64,000 bases of DNA from CAVQJU01 sp963712905 (lineage in GTDB: Bacteria > Acidobacteriota > Vicinamibacteria > Vicinamibacterales > CAVVIG01). Positions 42,557-50,384 of the stretch are shown one piece after another. The DNA is taken from assembly GCA_963712905.1 (NCBI GenBank), contig CAVQJU010000002.1, forward strand, positions 1 through 64,000, given 5' to 3'. Within the stretch, counting starts at the first letter, position 1. Each line of letters opens with the position of its first letter. The notes under the pieces are model-generated. The model had not been told where the DNA came from. It did no database searches and worked only from the letters and a program-made list of their open reading frames with translations. Position numbers and translations under genes: made by a program.

Positions 42557-42636
42557 GAGCCACAGAGGCACAGAGATCACAGAGGGTCTCTTCCTAAGAG
42601 AAGTCTCTGTGTCCTCTGTGTCTCTGTGGCTACGTG
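42557..42636. repeat. Short-period palindromic array, CACAGAG family (copy 4)
   Basis: GAGCCACAGAGGCACAGAGATC ... CTCTGTGTCTCTGTGGCTACGTG around TCTCTTCCTAAGAGA. Convergent gap between the small ORF and the CHRD gene. It is nearly identical in arm sequence to the copies at 25.7 and 50.3 kb. Confidence 0.9.
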
Positions 42637-42643
42637 ATCGCAA

Positions 42644-43141
42644 CTACTTCTGGAGCACGAACTGACCGCGGATTTCGCCGCCCGGGTTCACCGACGAGTG
42701 CACGTTGCAGTACGAGTTGCCGCCGAGGATGGCCTGCACCATGTCGTCGGGCGAGCGGATCCCCTGATCGGGACGCAGCACGAAGGCGCTGAAGTTGACG
42801 GTGCCGCTGAACCCGAAGTCGTTCGACGACTGCGCCGGCACGGTGAAGTTGACGACGACCGGCCCGGCAGTCTTTTCGGCGCCGACGTGGATGTGGCTCG
42901 CCGTCACGCCGCTGGGCAGGTTGAACACGTTGACGGCATAGCTCACCGTCTGGGCTCCCATGTCCACGACGATTCTGCAGTCGCCGAACGCGCCCGTGTT
43001 GACCCCGTTCGCGATGCTGGTTGCCTCACCCGCACCGCTCAGGTTTGCGGTCAGCGTGAAGCTCTGCGCTGCGGCCGGGGCCGCCGTGAGGACGATCAGC
43101 GCCGCGCCGGCAGCCAATCCCTTGATCAGTCGTGATGTCAT
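42644..43141 (-). CDS. Secreted CHRD-domain protein
   Basis: 165 residues. Signal peptide 'GLAAGAALIVLTAAPAAAQ', then a CHRD (chordin-type) domain: 'FTLTANLSGAGEA', 'FNLPSGVTASHIHVGAEKTAGPVVVNF', 'SYCNVHSSVNPGGEIRGQF'. The 'xxHIHxG' and 'YxNVHxxxxPGGEIRGQ' motifs are the family's hallmarks. Bacterial CHRD proteins are periplasmic or extracellular and often bind metal via these His residues; the role is unknown. ATG 43141 is selected because the longer frame upstream lacks signal-peptide character. It is divergent from the molybdenum hydroxylase operon. Confidence 0.9.
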   Translation of the reverse strand: MTSRLIKGLAAGAALIVLTAAPAAAQSFTLTANLSGAGEATSIANGVNTGAFGDCRIVVDMGAQTVSYAVNVFNLPSGVTASHIHVGAEKTAGPVVVNFTVPAQSSNDFGFSGTVNFSAFVLRPDQGIRSPDDMVQAILGGNSYCNVHSSVNPGGEIRGQFVLQK

Positions 43142-43415
43142 GACTCTCTCTCCTTCGCTCGTTGGACGTGGTTTTGGACTGCGCGATACGGGCCGTTCGA
43201 GTGCGCCACGATGCTGCAGAAGGCACGCCATCGCCGGGCCGTCATGATAAGCCAATTTGAATCAACGTGTTACAGATAAGCTTGATGCCCGTTTCGCGCA
43301 GCGCGGCTTTACCATTCAGGAAAGATCCGACGGCTGACGTAAGAGGTTCCGCCAGCCGATAGAGCGGGTTATACTTCCCCGGTTTCTCATTCAGCTTTCG
43401 TTTGAGGGCTTTTGC

Positions 43416-44039
43416 ATGGCTCAGAAGAACGAGAAAGAAAAATCCGAGCGCATCAACGTCGGACGCAGGGCGTTCCTCAAGACCGCCGGCGTGGCGCCGA
43501 TTGCAGCCGGCGTGGTCGGCGGTGTCGCCGAGCTCGAGGCGCAGGCCTCGCGCGTGGTCGGCCCCGGCGAGGTGCCGATTACGCTCATGGTCAACGGCAA
43601 GCGGTTGACCCTGAACGTCGAACCGCGCGTGACGCTGCTCAACGCGATCCGCAACAAGGCCGACATCACGGGCAACAAGCGCGGCTGCGATCGCGGCGTG
43701 TGCGGCGCGTGCACGATGATCATCGACGGCAAGACGGCGTACTCGTGCTCGACGCTGGCCATCGAGGTGCAGGGCAAGCAAATCCGCACCGTGGACGGCC
43801 TCGCGAACGGCGCGACGCTGCACCCGGTGCAGCAGGCCTTCTGCGACCGCGACGCGCTGATGTGCGGCTTCTGCACGCCGGGCTTCGTGATGGCCACCGT
43901 GGCGCTCATCGAGAAATATCCGAATCCGACGACCGCCCAGGTGAAGCGAGGCCTCGACGGCAACATCTGCCGCTGCGGCACGTTCACGCGAATCATGGAA
44001 GCGGCTCAGTCCGTTGGGAAGGGGGCGACCCGTGGCTAA
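43416..44039 (+). CDS. Tat-exported 2Fe-2S subunit of a molybdenum hydroxylase
   Basis: 207 residues. Twin-arginine signal 'VGRRAFLKTAGVAPIAAGVVGG'. Plant-type ferredoxin domain with ligands in 'GNKRGCDRGVCGACTM' and 'YSCSTL'; second 2Fe-2S helical domain with 'LMCGFCTPGFVM' and 'NICRCGTFTRI'. This is the small subunit of xanthine-dehydrogenase-family enzymes. Tat export implies a periplasmic enzyme, as in the PaoABC aldehyde oxidoreductase. Its TAA overlaps the GTG of the molybdopterin subunit by eight bases, so the operon is coupled. AT-rich DNA around 43250-43390 probably holds the promoter. Confidence 0.93.
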   Translation: MAQKNEKEKSERINVGRRAFLKTAGVAPIAAGVVGGVAELEAQASRVVGPGEVPITLMVNGKRLTLNVEPRVTLLNAIRNKADITGNKRGCDRGVCGACTMIIDGKTAYSCSTLAIEVQGKQIRTVDGLANGATLHPVQQAFCDRDALMCGFCTPGFVMATVALIEKYPNPTTAQVKRGLDGNICRCGTFTRIMEAAQSVGKGATRG

Positions 44040-46267
44040 GGCACAGAATCAGGCGCCGCTGCCGGCGCCGCCACCGGCTCCGCCGGGACCGTCCGCTAAC
44101 GCCAGGAAGTACGCGTGGCCCGAGAAGCCGGTCGTCATCAGCTCGCGCGCGAAGCGCCTCGACGGCCCGGACAAAGTGTCGGGACGCGCGAAGTACAGCT
44201 TCGACATCAGCCGGCCCGGCATGATCTACGGCAAGATCGTCCGCTCGCCGCATCCGCACGCACGCATCGTCAGCGTGGACCTGTCCGAGGCGCGCCGCGC
44301 GCCGGGCGTGAAGGCCGCGCTCGTGTGGAAGGACGCGAACGCCCAGACCATGTATCAGGGCGACCCGGTCGCAGCCGTCGCGGCCGACACCGAAGAGCAG
44401 GCCATCGACGCCGCCCGGCTGGTGAAGGTCACCTACGACGTCCTGCCGCACGTGGCCAACGTCGAACAGGCAATGGCCGCCGACGCGCCGAAGATCTTCG
44501 AGTCGCTCCAGGGCACGGTCGGCAACCAGCGCAAGGGCAACGTCGACGAGACGGGCAACCTCGAAGAAGGCTTCAAGGCCGCGGCGCACATCGTCGAGCA
44601 GACCTACCAGACCCATGTCATCACGCACGTCTGCATGGAGTCGCACGGCTGCGTGTGCGAGTGGGACGGCGACAAGCTGACGGCGTGGGTGTCCACGCAG
44701 GGCGTGCACGGCACGAAGGACGGCTTCGCGCAGGGGCTCAAGATTCCGAGCGCCAACGTCCGCGTCATCACGCAGTACATGGGCGGCGGGTTCGGCAGCA
44801 AGTTCGGCCCCGACTCGCAGGGTCTCATCTGCGCCAGGCTCGCGCAGGAAGCCAAAGTGGCCGTGAAGCTGTTCCTCGATCGCAAAGAGGAGCACCTCGA
44901 CACGGGCAACCGTCCCTCGGCCTTCGCCAAAATCCGCGCCGGCGTTTCCGCGGACGGCAAGCTCACGGCCTTCGACGCGCAGAGCTGGGGCACGGGCGGC
45001 GCGGGCGCGGCCTCGGGCTTCCCGCTGCCGTACATCTACCAGTTCCCGAACCGGCGGCGGCAGCACACCGACGTCTACATCAACGCGGGCCAGCAGCGCG
45101 CGATGCGCGCGCCGGGCCACCCGCAGGGCTGCTTCCTCACTGAAATCCTGATGGACGAGCTCGCCGATCGCGTCCGCATGGATCCGGTCGAGTTCCGCAT
45201 CAAGAACCTGCCGACGGCGGCGCCGAGCCGCGCGTGGGGCGATTACTTCCAGCAGGGCGCGAAAGCGTTCGGCTGGGAAAAACGTCACGCCACCGGCGAC
45301 CCGACGCCCGGGCCGATCAAGAACGGCTTCGGCGTGTCGGCGCACCAGTGGGGCGGCGGCGGCCGCGGCGGACGCGCGCACTGCGACATCACGCCCGACG
45401 GCAGCGTCGTCATGAAGTGCGGCAGTCAGGATCTTGGCACCGGCACGCGGACGCTCGTCGCGGTCCTGACGGCCGAAACCATGGGCCTGCCAATCAGCGC
45501 GGTGAAGCCTGAAATCGGCGACACGATGTACCCGGTCTGCGGCGCGTCGGGCGGCAGCACGACGGCCGCCTCGATCAGCCCGGCCATCCGCATCGCGGCC
45601 GGCAAGGCGCTCGATCAGGCTGTTCGCCAAGGCGGCGCCGCAACTCGGCGTGAGCCCTGGAAGTGAAAACATGCTCGTCGCCGAAGGCGGCCGCATCCAC
45701 GTGAAGGGCAACAACGCCAAGGGCATGGCCTGGAAGGACGCCTGCAAGCTCCTCGGCGCCGAACCGATTTCGGTCGACGCCGAATGGGAAGACGGGCTGT
45801 CGTCCACCGGCACGAGCGGCGTCCAGTTCACGGAAGTGGACGTCGACATCGAAACCGGCATCGTCAAGGTGAAGCGCATCCTGACGGTCCAGGACTGCGG
45901 CCTGATCGTCAATCGGCTGCTCTCCGAAAGCCAGGTGTACGGCGGCATCATCGGGTCGCTGAACTTCGCGCTCTTCGAGGACCGCATCCTGGACCGCGTC
46001 ACCGGCCACATGGTCAACCCGAACATGGAGTCGTACATGCTGGCCGGCATGTCCGACATCCCGAAGATCGACATCATGCTGGTCGACTCGCCCGTGCAGC
46101 GCGCGCGCGGCGTCATCGGCATCGGCGAACCGCCGACGGTCTCGACCGCTTCGTCCATCGCCAACGCCGTGCGGAACGCGACCGGCGCGACCATCCGGTC
46201 GCTGCCGCTCATGCCGCACAAGATTCTGGCGGCCATCGAGGAGCAGAAAGCAGGAGGCACGCTGTGA
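44032..46267 (+). CDS. Molybdopterin-binding large subunit of the molybdenum hydroxylase (one frameshift)
   Basis: About 745 residues from GTG 44032. 'RAKRLDGPDKVSGRAKYSFDI' opens the aldehyde-oxidase/xanthine-dehydrogenase N-domain. 'YMGGGFGSKFG' is the conserved Moco-binding Gln-type/glycine loop, 'QQRAMRAPGHPQG' carries the Arg near the active site, 'DLGTGTRTLVAVLTAET' and 'ASGGSTTAA' follow, and the C-terminal 'GIGEPPT' holds the presumed catalytic Glu. One extra base near 45617 breaks the frame ('ALDQ' must continue as 'LFAKAAPQLG'). With the Tat-type small subunit it resembles PaoC/YagR-like aldehyde oxidoreductases. The start overlaps the small subunit, and the stop overlaps the FAD subunit GTG. 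Confidence 0.9.
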
Positions 46268-47268
46268 AAGCCTTCGAGTACGCAAACCCCACGAACGAAA
46301 AAGACGCGGTCGCCGCGCTCAAGATCGACGGGCGCATCGCGCTGCCGCTCGCCGGCGGCATGGACCTCGTCGCGCGGATGAAGGACTACGTCACGTCGCC
46401 CGATCGCGTCGTCAACGTCAAGGGCTTCGCCGACACGACGATCACCGCGGCGCCCGGTGGCGGGCTGAAGATCGGCGCGGGCGTGAAGATCGCCGACCTG
46501 GCCGAAAACGCCCAGGTCAAGCGGCTGTACCCGGCCGTGGTCGACGCGGCGGGCGAAGTCGGCACGCCGCAAATCCGCAACGCCGGCACGGTGGGCGGGA
46601 ACATCAACCAGCGGCCGCGCTGCTGGTACTACCGGCAGGAAGAGTTCGTCTGCTACAAGAAGGGCGGCAACCGCTGCTTCTCGCCGGCCGGCGAGAACCA
46701 GTACCACGCCATCTTCGGCAACGAGGGACCGAGCCACATCGTCCACGCGTCGAGCCTCGCGGTGCCCTTCACTGCGTACGGCGCGACGTTCCGCGTCGTC
46801 GGGCCGAACGGCGAGCGCACGGTGGCGGCGGCGGATTACTTCACGATGCCGACGCTCCAGAACGTCCGCAAGGAAAACGTGCTGGCCGACGATGAAATCC
46901 TCACGCACGTGATGCTGCCGGCGCCGGGCAACGTGCGCAGCGGGCACTACGAGGTGCGATACAAGGAATCGCACGACTGGCCGCTCGCCTTCACGACGAT
47001 CGTCCTGACCATGAACGGCAACACCATCAGCTCGGCGCGCGTCGTGCTGGGCGCGGTGGCGCCGGTGCCGTGGCGATCCACTGACGCCGAGCAGGCGCTG
47101 GTCGGCAAGACGCTGAGCGAGGCGACGGCGGTGGCGGCGGGTGAAGCGGCGGTCCGGGCGGCGAAGCCGCTCAGCCGCAACGGCTACAAGGTGCAGATCA
47201 CGAAGACCGCGGTGAAGCGAGCCATCATGCAGATCGCCGGCCTCAAGCCGGTCACGCTACGAGCGTAG
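46264..47268 (+). CDS. FAD-binding subunit of the molybdenum hydroxylase, with Cys-rich insertion
   Basis: 334 residues from GTG 46264. FAD motifs are 'LPLAGGMDLVARMKD' and 'EVGTPQIRNAGTVGGNINQ'. An insertion then carries 'RCWYYRQEEFVCYKKGGNRCF' interrupted segments with three Cys, followed by 'AGENQYHAIFGNEGPSH'. In PaoB/YagS and the 4-hydroxybenzoyl-CoA reductase beta subunit this loop binds a 4Fe-4S cluster with four Cys; here the fourth position aligns with Ser followed by His. C-terminal CO-dehydrogenase-flavoprotein domain: 'VVLGAVAPVPWRSTDAEQAL'. No signal peptide, so it presumably rides out with the Tat-bearing small subunit. Confidence 0.9.
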   Translation: MKAFEYANPTNEKDAVAALKIDGRIALPLAGGMDLVARMKDYVTSPDRVVNVKGFADTTITAAPGGGLKIGAGVKIADLAENAQVKRLYPAVVDAAGEVGTPQIRNAGTVGGNINQRPRCWYYRQEEFVCYKKGGNRCFSPAGENQYHAIFGNEGPSHIVHASSLAVPFTAYGATFRVVGPNGERTVAAADYFTMPTLQNVRKENVLADDEILTHVMLPAPGNVRSGHYEVRYKESHDWPLAFTTIVLTMNGNTISSARVVLGAVAPVPWRSTDAEQALVGKTLSEATAVAAGEAAVRAAKPLSRNGYKVQITKTAVKRAIMQIAGLKPVTLRA

Positions 47269-47297
47269 GAAATCGAGTAATGGAGTGGTCGGGTAGT

Positions 47298-47366
47298 CTG
47301 GTAATTGAATTGGACAATTGAACAATCCAATTACCAAGTTACTCAATTACGCAATTACCAAATTTT
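47298..47366. repeat. AT-rich palindromic array (CAATTACN, 8-nt units)
   Basis: Left arm GTAATTGAATTGGACAATTG and right arm CAATTACC-AAGTTACT-CAATTACG-CAATTACC. It lies between the FAD subunit and a small ORF on the same strand and stands out as very AT-rich in this GC-rich DNA. Confidence 0.8.
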
Positions 47367-47378
47367 ACGAGAGCGACC

Positions 47379-47606
47379 ATGGAACATCTCACATCGCCCA
47401 AACTCACGCCCGGGGTGCACTGCCTCAGCCTGCGCCACAAGGGCATGTACGTCACGGCCGTCCAGGATCCGGACGAAAAGCACTTCTACGACAACTACGA
47501 CGGCACCTGGTACTGGTGCGTCGAGACGCAGACCGGCTTCGGCCCCGACGGCGTCCCGGTCAACCTGACGTCGTGCAACGGCAGCCGCGGCTGCTGCCGG
47601 CACTGA
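47379..47606 (+). CDS. Small Cys-containing hypothetical protein (75 residues)
   Basis: 'MEHLTSPKLTPGVHCLSLRHKGMYVTAVQDP', then 'FYDNYDGTWYWCVETQTGFGPDGVPVNL' and 'SCNGSRGCC'. The WxWCxxTQTGxGPDG stretch and four to five Cys resemble a small uncharacterised family seen in environmental genomes (recognised by pattern only). Metal or disulfide chemistry is possible. It lies downstream of the molybdenum-hydroxylase operon, but an intervening palindromic array suggests separate transcription or partial read-through. ATG 47379 is preceded by GAGAG. Confidence 0.6.
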   Translation: MEHLTSPKLTPGVHCLSLRHKGMYVTAVQDPDEKHFYDNYDGTWYWCVETQTGFGPDGVPVNLTSCNGSRGCCRH

Positions 47607-47608
47607 AG

Positions 47609-47690
47609 ACAATGCACAATGTCGAATGAACAATGAAGAAGGAGAGGCGATCCTCTCGTTCGCCATTGTTCATTCTTCATTCTTCATTTC
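47609..47690. repeat. Short-period palindromic array (CATTCTT/AAGAATG, 7-nt units)
   Basis: Left AACAATGAAGAAGGAGAGGC and right CTCTCGTTCGCCATTGTTCATTCTTCATTCTTCATT; the right arm repeats CATTCTT. It fills the convergent gap and supplies the TGA stop region of garR. Confidence 0.85.
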
Positions 47691-48589
47691 GTTTTCACCG
47701 GCTTCCCCTCGGACAACGCAAACCACACCTCCGCCGCCGCGGCGCAGTCCAGTTCGCCGCCCCCCGCCGACACGAGCGCGTTCACGAACTGCGTGACGAT
47801 TGACGTCGCCGGCATGGGAACGTTGTTGGCCATCGCGGTCTCGTTGACCAGCCGCAAATCCTTCTGATAGAGCCGAGTGAAGAAGCCGGGCTTGTAGTCC
47901 CCGGTGATCATGCGCTGTCCGTGGACTTCGAGGACCTTGCTGCCCGCGAAGCCGCCGAGCAGCGCCTGGCGCACGCGCGACCGATCGATGCCGGCGCTCT
48001 GCGCCAGCGCGAAGGCTTCGGCGACGCCGGCGAGCGCCCCGCCGATGCAGATCTGGTTGCAGAGCTTGGCGATCTGGCCAGCGCCGGATTCGCCGATGTA
48101 GGTGACGCTCTCCGGCTTGCCCATGCAGGCGAGCACGGGGCGCGCGCGTTCGAATGTCTTCTCGTCGCCGCCGACCATGATCGTCAGCGTCGCGTTCTTC
48201 GCGCCGATCTCGCCGCCGCTCACCGGCGCGTCGAGCATCGATCCGCCCTTCGCCGCCACCAGCGCCGCGAGCTTTTTCGTGACGACGGGCGAGATGGTGC
48301 TCATGTCGATCACCACGGCGCCCGGTTTGAGCTCGGTGAGGACGCCGTTCTCCCCGGTCAGCACCTTCTCGACGTCGGGCGTGTCCGGGACCATCGTGAT
48401 GATGATCGTCGCGGCCCTGGCGACCTCGGCGGGCGATCCGGCGGCCGTGGCCCCGGCAGCCACGACCTCGTCCACTGGCTTCCGGCTCCTCGAGGTCACG
48501 ACCAGGCGGTGCCCCGCCTTCATGAGGTTGAGCGCCATGGGCTTGCCCATGATTCCAAGTCCAATGAATCCAATAACTTCCGTCGCCAT
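47684..48589 (-). CDS. garR: 2-hydroxy-3-oxopropionate reductase / 3-hydroxyisobutyrate dehydrogenase family (GarR-like)
   Basis: 301-residue beta-hydroxyacid dehydrogenase. NAD(P) motif 'IGFIGLGIMGKPMALNLMKAGH' with Arg-rich region 'VTSRSRKP' suggesting NADPH. Substrate signature 'MLDAPVSGGEIGAKNATLTIMVGG', catalytic Lys in 'GAGQIAKLCNQI', and C-terminal 'KDLRLVNETAMANNVPMPATS' (KDxxL-type). It reduces tartronate semialdehyde to glycerate or acts on similar acids. No glycerate pathway genes are adjacent; a GTAG-headed REP pair lies upstream. Confidence 0.88.
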   Translation of the reverse strand: MATEVIGFIGLGIMGKPMALNLMKAGHRLVVTSRSRKPVDEVVAAGATAAGSPAEVARAATIIITMVPDTPDVEKVLTGENGVLTELKPGAVVIDMSTISPVVTKKLAALVAAKGGSMLDAPVSGGEIGAKNATLTIMVGGDEKTFERARPVLACMGKPESVTYIGESGAGQIAKLCNQICIGGALAGVAEAFALAQSAGIDRSRVRQALLGGFAGSKVLEVHGQRMITGDYKPGFFTRLYQKDLRLVNETAMANNVPMPATSIVTQFVNALVSAGGGELDCAAAAEVWFALSEGKPVKTK

Positions 48590-48607
48590 GCGCGTCTCCT
48601 GACTGAT

Positions 48608-48659
48608 GTAGCGCGGGGCTTTCAGCCCCGCGTTGGCGGCCCTGAAAGGACCGCCCTAC
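48608..48659. repeat. GTAG-headed REP-type double hairpin (copy 1)
   Basis: GTAG + CGCGGGGCTTTCAGCCCCGCG + TT + GGCGGCCCTGAAAGGACCGCC + CTAC. Two perfect-to-near-perfect hairpins in head-to-head arrangement, each with a GTAG tetranucleotide at its outer foot, in the divergent gap between garR and the DUF1326-like gene. The mirror arrangement occurs at 54191-54243. Confidence 0.88.
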
Positions 48660-48724
48660 TGACCATGTACGGCTCTATAATAGTGTCGCCGTTGTTTGCG
48701 GGGTCGTCCCCGTTTGAGGTTGCT

Positions 48725-49381
48725 ATGAAACGAGCAGTTACTCTTGTGGCGGTAATCGGAATGGCCAGCACGGTGTTGATGGCAGCGGGTAAGGAAACCG
48801 TGAGCGGTCAGTACGTGGAAGCGCGGACCGCCGAAATCTTCACGGGCGGCTGCATCATGGGCAGCGAAGCCGAGACGATGGGCAAGCAGGCGGTGCTGGC
48901 GTGGAAAGTCGATCGCGGCACGGTCAACGGCGTGTCGGTGGACGGCCTCTCGGTCGTGGCCGCGCTCGCCGGCGACAAGAACCTGGGCCTGCACGAAATC
49001 GGCGGCGACCGCGCGGTCGTCCGTTCGGTGGTGTACGTTGACGAGCGCGCCAACCCGGTGCAGCGCATCGCGCTGGCCAGCCTCGCCCACGACCTCACGA
49101 AGAGCATCGGCACGATCGTCTCCGTGACGCCGGCGCCGATCACGTTCTCCGACGCGGGCCAGACGATTCACGTGGCCACGCAGAATGTCGCGCTCGACGT
49201 CAACAAGGTGATGACGCACGACCCGACCTGCGGCGCGATGCAGTGGTTCCACCCGCTGGCCACGACCGATCAGGCCACGATGGGCGTCGCCGACGCGAAC
49301 TCGTTCAACGGCTCGCTCCTCGGCACCAAGTGGAGCGACCCGAACAAGCGCTCGGCGTTCTTCGGCACCTTCAGCCGCTAA
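48725..49381 (+). CDS. Secreted DUF1326-like protein
   Basis: 218 residues. Signal peptide 'AVTLVAVIGMASTVLMAAG', then 'VSGQYVEARTAEIFTGGCIMGSEAETMGKQAVLAWKVDRGTVNGVSVDGLSVVAAL' (in segments), which resembles DUF1326 with its conserved 'GxYVEARTAxxxxGxC' start. Two remaining Cys ('TGGC', 'PTCGAM') may form a disulfide or bind metal. The end is 'NSFNGSLLGTKWSDPNKRSAFFGTF'. Likely periplasmic; function unknown. ATG 48725 has GAGG upstream. A textbook intrinsic terminator follows the stop at 49409. Confidence 0.75.
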   Translation: MKRAVTLVAVIGMASTVLMAAGKETVSGQYVEARTAEIFTGGCIMGSEAETMGKQAVLAWKVDRGTVNGVSVDGLSVVAALAGDKNLGLHEIGGDRAVVRSVVYVDERANPVQRIALASLAHDLTKSIGTIVSVTPAPITFSDAGQTIHVATQNVALDVNKVMTHDPTCGAMQWFHPLATTDQATMGVADANSFNGSLLGTKWSDPNKRSAFFGTFSR

Positions 49382-49408
49382 ATCGGGCTGCGAGGCAGGA
49401 AACACGGA

Positions 49409-49443
49409 CGGGCTGGCCGGGAAACCGACCAGCCCGTTTTTTT
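49409..49443 (+). terminator. Rho-independent terminator after the DUF1326-like gene
   Basis: Stem CGGGCTGG ... CCAGCCCG with inner CGG-GAAA-CCG hairpin and a following run of seven T. It lies 28 bp after the stop codon. It is the only classical intrinsic terminator I see in the window; other genes end in palindromic arrays. Confidence 0.9.
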
Positions 49444-49447
49444 GTGC

Positions 49448-49535
49448 CTGCCCACCCGACCTACCAGAGCTACCTGACTTACCCGACCCACCTGACCCGG
49501 TTGGACTGTTCGTGTCTTCGTGTCTTCGTGATAAA
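49448..49535. repeat. One-sided GACCCACCC array plus TTCGTGTC octamer run
   Basis: 49448-49500 carries 9-nt units GACCTACCA, GACTTACCC, GACCCACCT of the same family as 28.0-28.4 kb, but on one side only. 49513-49535 carries TTCGTGTC-TTCGTGTC-TTCGTGAT (8-nt units). It sits directly upstream of the SDR start at 49547, so these units would be in its leader. Confidence 0.75.
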
Positions 49536-49546
49536 AAGACGTTGAA

Positions 49547-50287
49547 ATGGATCTGACCGGCAGAGTCGCGCTGATCACGGGCGCGAAACGAATCGGCGCG
49601 GTGGTTGGGGCCGAGCTTGCGGCACGCGGCGTGGACGTCGCGTTCGGTTACGGCCGCTCGCAGGCGGAGGCCGCGCAGGCGGTCGAGCGCGTGAAGGCGC
49701 TGGGCCGGCGCGGCGCGGCCTACCAGGCGGACCTCTCGAACGCTGACGCGTGCGGCGCCCTGGTCGCGCGCGTCGCGGAGGATTTCGGCCGCCTCGACAT
49801 CCTCGTGAACATGGCGTCGGTCTACAAGGCGCGTCCGTTCGACGAGCTCACGTCCGCCGACTGGGACGCCGTCATCAACGTGGACCTGCGAGGTGCGTTT
49901 CTCTGCTCGAGGGCGGCGGTGCCGCACATGAGAAAGCAGGGCGGCGGGCGCATCATCAACTTCAGCGACTGGATTGCCCGCAGCGGCCGGCCGCGCTACA
50001 AGGGTTTCCTGCCGTACTACGTGGCCAAGGCGGGCCTCATGGGGCTGACCGAAGCGCTGGCGCTCGAGCTGGCCGCCGACAACATCCTGGTCAACGCCAT
50101 CGCACCCGGCCCGATCCTCGCGCCGCCGGAAACGACCGCGGCCGAGCACCAGGCCGTCGTCGATGCGACGCCGCTCGGCCGCTGGGGTGGCGAGATCGAG
50201 ATCGCAAGGGCCGTTCTCACGTTCCTCGAGAGCGACTTCATCACGGGCGAAACCCTCCGCGTCGACGGCGGCCGACATCTGAAATAA
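49547..50287 (+). CDS. Short-chain dehydrogenase/reductase (FabG / pteridine-reductase type)
   Basis: 246 residues. Classical SDR: cofactor motif 'ALITGAKRIGAVVGAELA' (TGxxxxxG type seen in pteridine reductases), 'LVNMASVYKARPF' (NNAS-type), catalytic Ser region 'IINFSDWIARSG', catalytic Tyr-Lys in 'LPYYVAKAGLMGLTEALA', and the C-terminal 'ITGETLRVDGGRH'. It would reduce a keto group with NADPH; substrate unknown. The start lies 11 bp after a tandem-repeat leader with no strong Shine-Dalgarno. It converges on DPP IV via a CACAGAG array. Confidence 0.9.
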   Translation: MDLTGRVALITGAKRIGAVVGAELAARGVDVAFGYGRSQAEAAQAVERVKALGRRGAAYQADLSNADACGALVARVAEDFGRLDILVNMASVYKARPFDELTSADWDAVINVDLRGAFLCSRAAVPHMRKQGGGRIINFSDWIARSGRPRYKGFLPYYVAKAGLMGLTEALALELAADNILVNAIAPGPILAPPETTAAEHQAVVDATPLGRWGGEIEIARAVLTFLESDFITGETLRVDGGRHLK

Positions 50288-50293
50288 CGAAAA

Positions 50294-50384
50294 CCACGGA
50301 CGAAGCCACAGAGGCACAGAGATCACAGAGGATCTCCTTTGGAAGAAGATCTCTGTGCCCTCTGTGTCTCTGTGGCCCCGTCCG
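50294..50384. repeat. Short-period palindromic array, CACAGAG family (copy 5)
   Basis: GGACGAAGCCACAGAGGCAC ... GTGTCTCTGTGGCCCCGTCC with loop GATCTCCTTTGGAAGAAGATC. It fills the convergent SDR / DPP IV gap and reaches the TAA stop of the peptidase. Confidence 0.9.

Noticed and set aside
43993..46974. 993-residue open frame opposite the molybdenum hydroxylase genes
   Set aside because: Antisense shadow of genuine subunits with all cofactor motifs on the plus strand; translation shows no recognisable domain.
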